DNA of 64,000 nucleotides from Methylobacter sp015476545 (GTDB lineage: Bacteria; Pseudomonadota; Gammaproteobacteria; Methylococcales; Methylomonadaceae), in the NCBI RefSeq assembly GCF_052162025.1, contig NZ_CP197401.1, forward strand, positions 3,906,001 to 3,970,000, in the 5' to 3' direction. The notes below the pieces were generated by a model. It made no database searches. It was not told where the DNA came from and worked only from the letters and a program-made list of their open reading frames with translations. Both the position numbers and the translations under genes were made by a program. This document shows, one piece after another, positions 61,454-64,000 of the stretch; position 1 is the first letter of the stretch; every line of letters starts with the position of its first letter.

Positions 61454-61726
61454 TTACGGTTTTATGTAAATAATCTTTTCCCGTAACGGCATGACCAATT
61501 TCAATTGCTCCCGCGCGACTAACTCAACCCGATTCTGTTCCGTTAAAGTCGTCAGTTCCAACTGCAACTGTCCCCATTCCACTTCATACTGATCCAAAGC
61601 TCTTTCCTGTTTCTGAATCTCGATAAAGATCAGTCGCGAGTAATATTTGCTATAAATCACCGCCAGCGCCGATACCAGAAGCATTATCAGCAGAACCGCC
61701 ATACCTACAATCCGATTCGTCGCCAC
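61454..61726 (-). CDS. ftsL: Cell division protein FtsL
   Basis: Small bitopic divisome protein of 90 residues. One membrane helix at about 8-26 and a leucine-zipper-like coiled coil at about 33-75, with a final LVMPLREKIIYIKP. The start is GTG at 61726, placed right after the rsmH stop (TAAGTG). Confidence 0.9.
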   Translation of the reverse strand: MATNRIVGMAVLLIMLLVSALAVIYSKYYSRLIFIEIQKQERALDQYEVEWGQLQLELTTLTEQNRVELVAREQLKLVMPLREKIIYIKP

Positions 61727-62653
61727 TTAAATTCTCTCAGCTACCCGCATGATTGCACTGCGCGCCCTAGGGTTCTGCGCAGTCTCCTGCTTACCGGCTT
61801 TTAACGCCTTGCCTACTTTTTTAAAAAGGCCTTTATCAATATCGGCTTCCTTGACAGGCAGCTTGCCGGGATCATATTTAGCCCCGGACTCGTCCCTGAT
61901 AAAACGCTTTACGATTCTGTCTTCCAGCGAATGAAAAGAGATCACTACCAATCGTCCGCCCGGCTTCAGAACCCGCGCCGATTGCTGCAGGACGTCTTTT
62001 AACTCATCCAATTCCCGGTTGATTTCAATGCGTATGGCTTGAAAGGTACGCGTTGCAGGATGCTTATGCTTTTCTCTGACCGGCACGGCCTCTTCAATAA
62101 GCGCGGCTAATTGTCCGGTGGTTGCCACAGGCGATTGGGCTCGTCTTTCGATGACAGCCCTGGCTATGCGTCGCGCGAAGCGTTCCTCGCCATATTCGAA
62201 CAAAACTTTGACGAGATCCTGCTCATCGACAGTCATCAACCACTGCGCCGCCGATACTCCGGCATTTCCGTTCATGCGCATGTCCAACGGTCCGTCGCGC
62301 AGAAAACTGAAGCCCCTTTCAGGATTGTCCAGTTGAGGGGATGACACACCCAAATCCATCAGAATCCCGTCGACATGCCCCGCCAGACTTTCGCTGGTAA
62401 TTATGTTTTCCAGCTCGGAAAAACAGTTATGTATCAACTGAAATCGCTTATCTTGAAGCATGGCCTTTGCATATTCGGAGTTAACCGCATCAGCGTCGCG
62501 GTCAAAAGCCAGCAAGCGTCCGGATGGACCTAATTGTTCCAAGATCCCCTGACTGTGGCCGCCTCGACCGAATGTACAATCCAGATAAATGCCGTCTTGT
62601 TTAATCGCCAACTGTTGCAGAGCTTCCGCAAACATAACGGGCAAATGTTTCAC
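61727..62653 (-). CDS. rsmH: 16S rRNA (cytosine-1402-N4)-methyltransferase
   Basis: RsmH methylates C1402 of 16S rRNA with S-adenosylmethionine. LDCTFGRGGHSQGIL is the SAM loop, GILMDLGVSSPQLD and ISFHSLEDRIVKRF are family signatures. Start: GTG at 62653 lies eight bases after GGGAG; a TTG at 62659 is an alternative two codons upstream but is too close to that site. Length 308. Confidence 0.95.
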   Translation of the reverse strand: MKHLPVMFAEALQQLAIKQDGIYLDCTFGRGGHSQGILEQLGPSGRLLAFDRDADAVNSEYAKAMLQDKRFQLIHNCFSELENIITSESLAGHVDGILMDLGVSSPQLDNPERGFSFLRDGPLDMRMNGNAGVSAAQWLMTVDEQDLVKVLFEYGEERFARRIARAVIERRAQSPVATTGQLAALIEEAVPVREKHKHPATRTFQAIRIEINRELDELKDVLQQSARVLKPGGRLVVISFHSLEDRIVKRFIRDESGAKYDPGKLPVKEADIDKGLFKKVGKALKAGKQETAQNPRARSAIMRVAERI

Positions 62654-62669
62654 TAACAAATCTCCCGTC

Positions 62670-63137
62670 TTAAAAGGATAATGACCCTAGATCTTCCAAC
62701 CCTTCGTCATCATCGCCATTGAGCCATTCATTTTCTTTTGCCGTCCATGCCTCTTCGTTCCAAATTTCAAACTTATTAAGCTGGCCAACTAAAACAATTT
62801 TCTTGTCCATGCGCGCATACGTCCTGAGTTTTTCCGGCAATAACAACCTCCCCTGCCCGTCCATATCGCACTCGGAAGCATTGCCAATAACGAAACGTCT
62901 TAACTTGCCGGCCATTTTATTCAAGGTGGGCAATTTACTGATCGTTTGTTCGAGTTTTTCCCATTCAGGCAGTGGATACAGCCATAAACAGCCGTGTTCT
63001 CCGACACATCGCTCATCCACGGCAACTGTCACAACCATCTGACGATCGCAGCACTCCTGCAATTCCTCACGATAACGTGTTGGAATGGCAAGACGCCCTT
63101 TATCATCAAGCGTGATTGAACTGATACCTCGAAACAA
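62670..63137 (-). CDS. mraZ: Transcriptional regulator MraZ
   Basis: MraZ is a ring-forming SpoVT-AbrB type repressor of the dcw operon. The duplicated fold is visible: SITLDDKGRLAIPTRYRE at about 6-23 and GNASECDMDGQGRLLLPEKLR at about 87-107. The start is TTG at 63137 with GAGG seven bases upstream; no ATG is in range. Length 155. It is the first gene of the operon and its own target lies just upstream. Confidence 0.94.
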   Translation of the reverse strand: MFRGISSITLDDKGRLAIPTRYREELQECCDRQMVVTVAVDERCVGEHGCLWLYPLPEWEKLEQTISKLPTLNKMAGKLRRFVIGNASECDMDGQGRLLLPEKLRTYARMDKKIVLVGQLNKFEIWNEEAWTAKENEWLNGDDDEGLEDLGSLSF

Positions 63138-63152
63138 GATTTACCTCGAATT

Positions 63153-63185
63153 CCCAAAAAAACCATTTTTTTCCACTTTTCACCA
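63153..63185 (-). promoter_or_regulatory. MraZ operator with 10-bp-spaced TGG repeats
   Basis: On the minus strand TGG occurs at 63185-63183, 63175-63173 and 63165-63163, followed by GGG at 63155-63153, each start exactly 10 bp apart. MraZ of other bacteria binds TGGGN repeats with the same spacing at the dcw promoter. The site begins just downstream of the predicted transcription start. Confidence 0.65.
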
Positions 63186-63194
63186 CTATAATTC

Positions 63195-63223
63195 ACTATA
63201 GTTTTCAAACCAGCTTGAGTCAA
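63195..63223 (-). promoter_or_regulatory. Main sigma-70 promoter of the dcw operon
   Basis: TTGACT (63223-63218), exactly 17 bases, then TATAGT (63200-63195) on the minus strand. The predicted start near 63188 leaves a leader of about 50 bases containing the MraZ repeats. Confidence 0.7.
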
Positions 63224-63516
63224 GGAGGATTTCATTAATAATCTTTCTTTTTTGACAATGACTTACGTAACCTTGAATGACAGGTTGAAACGCATAAAAT
63301 ACCTTCAAATAAATCTTATGCTTTATCAGAAAGTTAATTGATATTATGGCAGTAATACTTTAAACGTGAGACACCTTAAGCTCGGCAGGCTTTATCGGTG
63401 ATAGCGGGAAGAAATGGCAAGGAACTGCGGCAATATTTACCGAACATTTTCATACAACTTCAACTTCAAAAATGTTTATGAATTCAACCTCTCGAAAATT
63501 TGAGGCTTAAACAAAA
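63224..63516. other. Spacer between the dcw promoter and rnpB
   Basis: AT-rich, 293 bases, no recognisable gene. Just past the rnpB 3' end the minus strand has T-rich sequence (CTTTCTTTTGTTT), which may stop rnpB transcription. I see no other structure. Confidence 0.4.
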
Positions 63517-63867
63517 GAAAGAGTCAGCCTGTAAGCCGGGTTCTGTCTAGAACAGCCATTCATCTGGGCTGCAAGTCACCTTGCAGCTCAAGCAATCTAC
63601 CCAGGAACCGCGCGGGCCACGCGTCTGTTCCTCTATTTGATCTTGCTCCGGGTGGGGTTTACCCTGCCGCTCCTGTTACCAGTTGCGCGGTGCGCTCTTA
63701 CCGCACCTTTTCACCCTTACCAGCCACGAAGGCTGGCGGTATATTTTCTGCGGCACTTTCCGTAGGCTCGCGCCCCCCAGGCGTTACCTGGCACCCTGCC
63801 CAATGGAGCCCGGACTTTCCTCCATTTTATCTTGCGATAAAACAGCGACTGTTCAGCCGACTCTTTC
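63517..63867 (-). ncRNA. rnpB: RNase P RNA, bacterial type A
   Basis: The catalytic RNA that matures tRNA 5' ends. The minus strand has the conserved GGAGGAAAGTCCGGGCTCC, GGGCAGGGTGCCAGGTAACG, a GGTAAGGGTGAAAAGGTGCG segment, GCTTGAG-type J11/12 sequence and the 3' AGAACCCGGCTTAC. The ends pair as P1: GAAAGAGTC with GACTCTTTC. The length of about 351 bases is normal for proteobacteria. The exact ends are set by P1 pairing. Confidence 0.96.
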
Positions 63868-63881
63868 AATGCATAGTTTAC

Positions 63882-63999
63882 CACACTTGTTCGCTGACTG
63901 CCTCGACGAATGATATTAACGGACAACCTAAGTGCTTTTACGTATTGCTTAATCTGTCACACTTATTCAACCAGTACCTTGACGAATACCATTAACGGA
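63882..63999. repeat. Imperfect 76-bp tandem repeat upstream of rnpB
   Basis: 63882-63923 and 63958-63999 match at 31 of 42 positions, offset by 76 bases, with identical CACACTT, GACGAAT and ATTAACGGA blocks. It lies in the rnpB promoter region and is cut by the window end, so more copies may follow. Confidence 0.45.
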
Positions 64000-64000
64000 T

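Overview
The window looks like a chromosomal segment from a gammaproteobacterium. The evidence is the gene order: the complete dcw (division and cell wall) cluster from mraZ to lpxC, mrcA divergent from pilMNOPQ-aroK-aroB-damX-hemE, gpmI-envC-ctpA beside rhodanese-secB-gpsA-trmL, and a gammaproteobacterial RNase P RNA. The combination with a NAD-linked Hox hydrogenase, alanine dehydrogenase, glucokinase and glycogen phosphorylase suggests a methanotroph-like lineage (Methylococcales). That is an inference; no methane-oxidation gene lies in the window.

Layout. (1) 1-1770: a gene-poor, AT-richer stretch with a truncated exported-protein gene, a membrane/coiled-coil protein of unknown function, a dispersed 34-nt repeat and an 11-bp tandem repeat just beyond the 3' end of tRNA-Thr(CGT). 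It looks like the edge of an accessory region. (2) 1.9-4.4 kb: DUF411 protein, glucokinase and alanine dehydrogenase in one unit. (3) 4.8-17 kb: hemE, then damX-aroB-aroK and pilQPONM, with mrcA divergent. (4) 17-23.3 kb: rpmE, xthA, ampG, nhaD and a sirohaem sulfite/nitrite reductase with its DUF934 partner. (5) 23.5-36.4 kb: ctpA-envC-gpmI, an ArsR-type regulator carrying the two-cysteine pattern of persulfide sensors, rhodanese, secB, gpsA, trmL, glgP and secA. (6) 36.4-39 kb: a degenerate spacer, a variant purN, a DUF3465 lipoprotein and a cold-shock protein. (7) 39-44 kb: hoxFUYHW, a bidirectional NAD-reducing [NiFe] hydrogenase operon, ending in a multiply frameshifted hypA pseudogene. 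(8) 44.2-63.2 kb: dciA (convergent), then the whole dcw operon on the minus strand, driven by a TTGACT-17-TATAGT promoter followed by an MraZ operator with TGG repeats exactly 10 bp apart. (9) 63.5-63.9 kb: rnpB, with an imperfect 76-bp tandem repeat upstream.

How the genes work together. The dcw operon makes lipid-II precursors (MurC-F, DdlB, MraY, MurG), polymerises septal wall (FtsW, FtsI) and builds the ring (FtsZ, FtsA, FtsQ, FtsL); LpxC commits precursor to lipid A. MrcA, EnvC, CtpA, AmpG and DamX add wall synthesis, hydrolase control, recycling and septal binding. PilMNOPQ is the type IV pilus alignment complex and outer-membrane secretin. HoxFUYH exchanges electrons between H2 and NAD(H), matured by HoxW.

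No clearly new multi-gene system was found. The most notable points are the decayed hypA at the end of an intact hox operon, the apparent placement of hox between dciA/lpxC and secA, the candidate persulfide-sensing regulator next to a rhodanese, the iron-box-like site over the promoter of the sirohaem reductase, and the integration-like signals next to tRNA-Thr.
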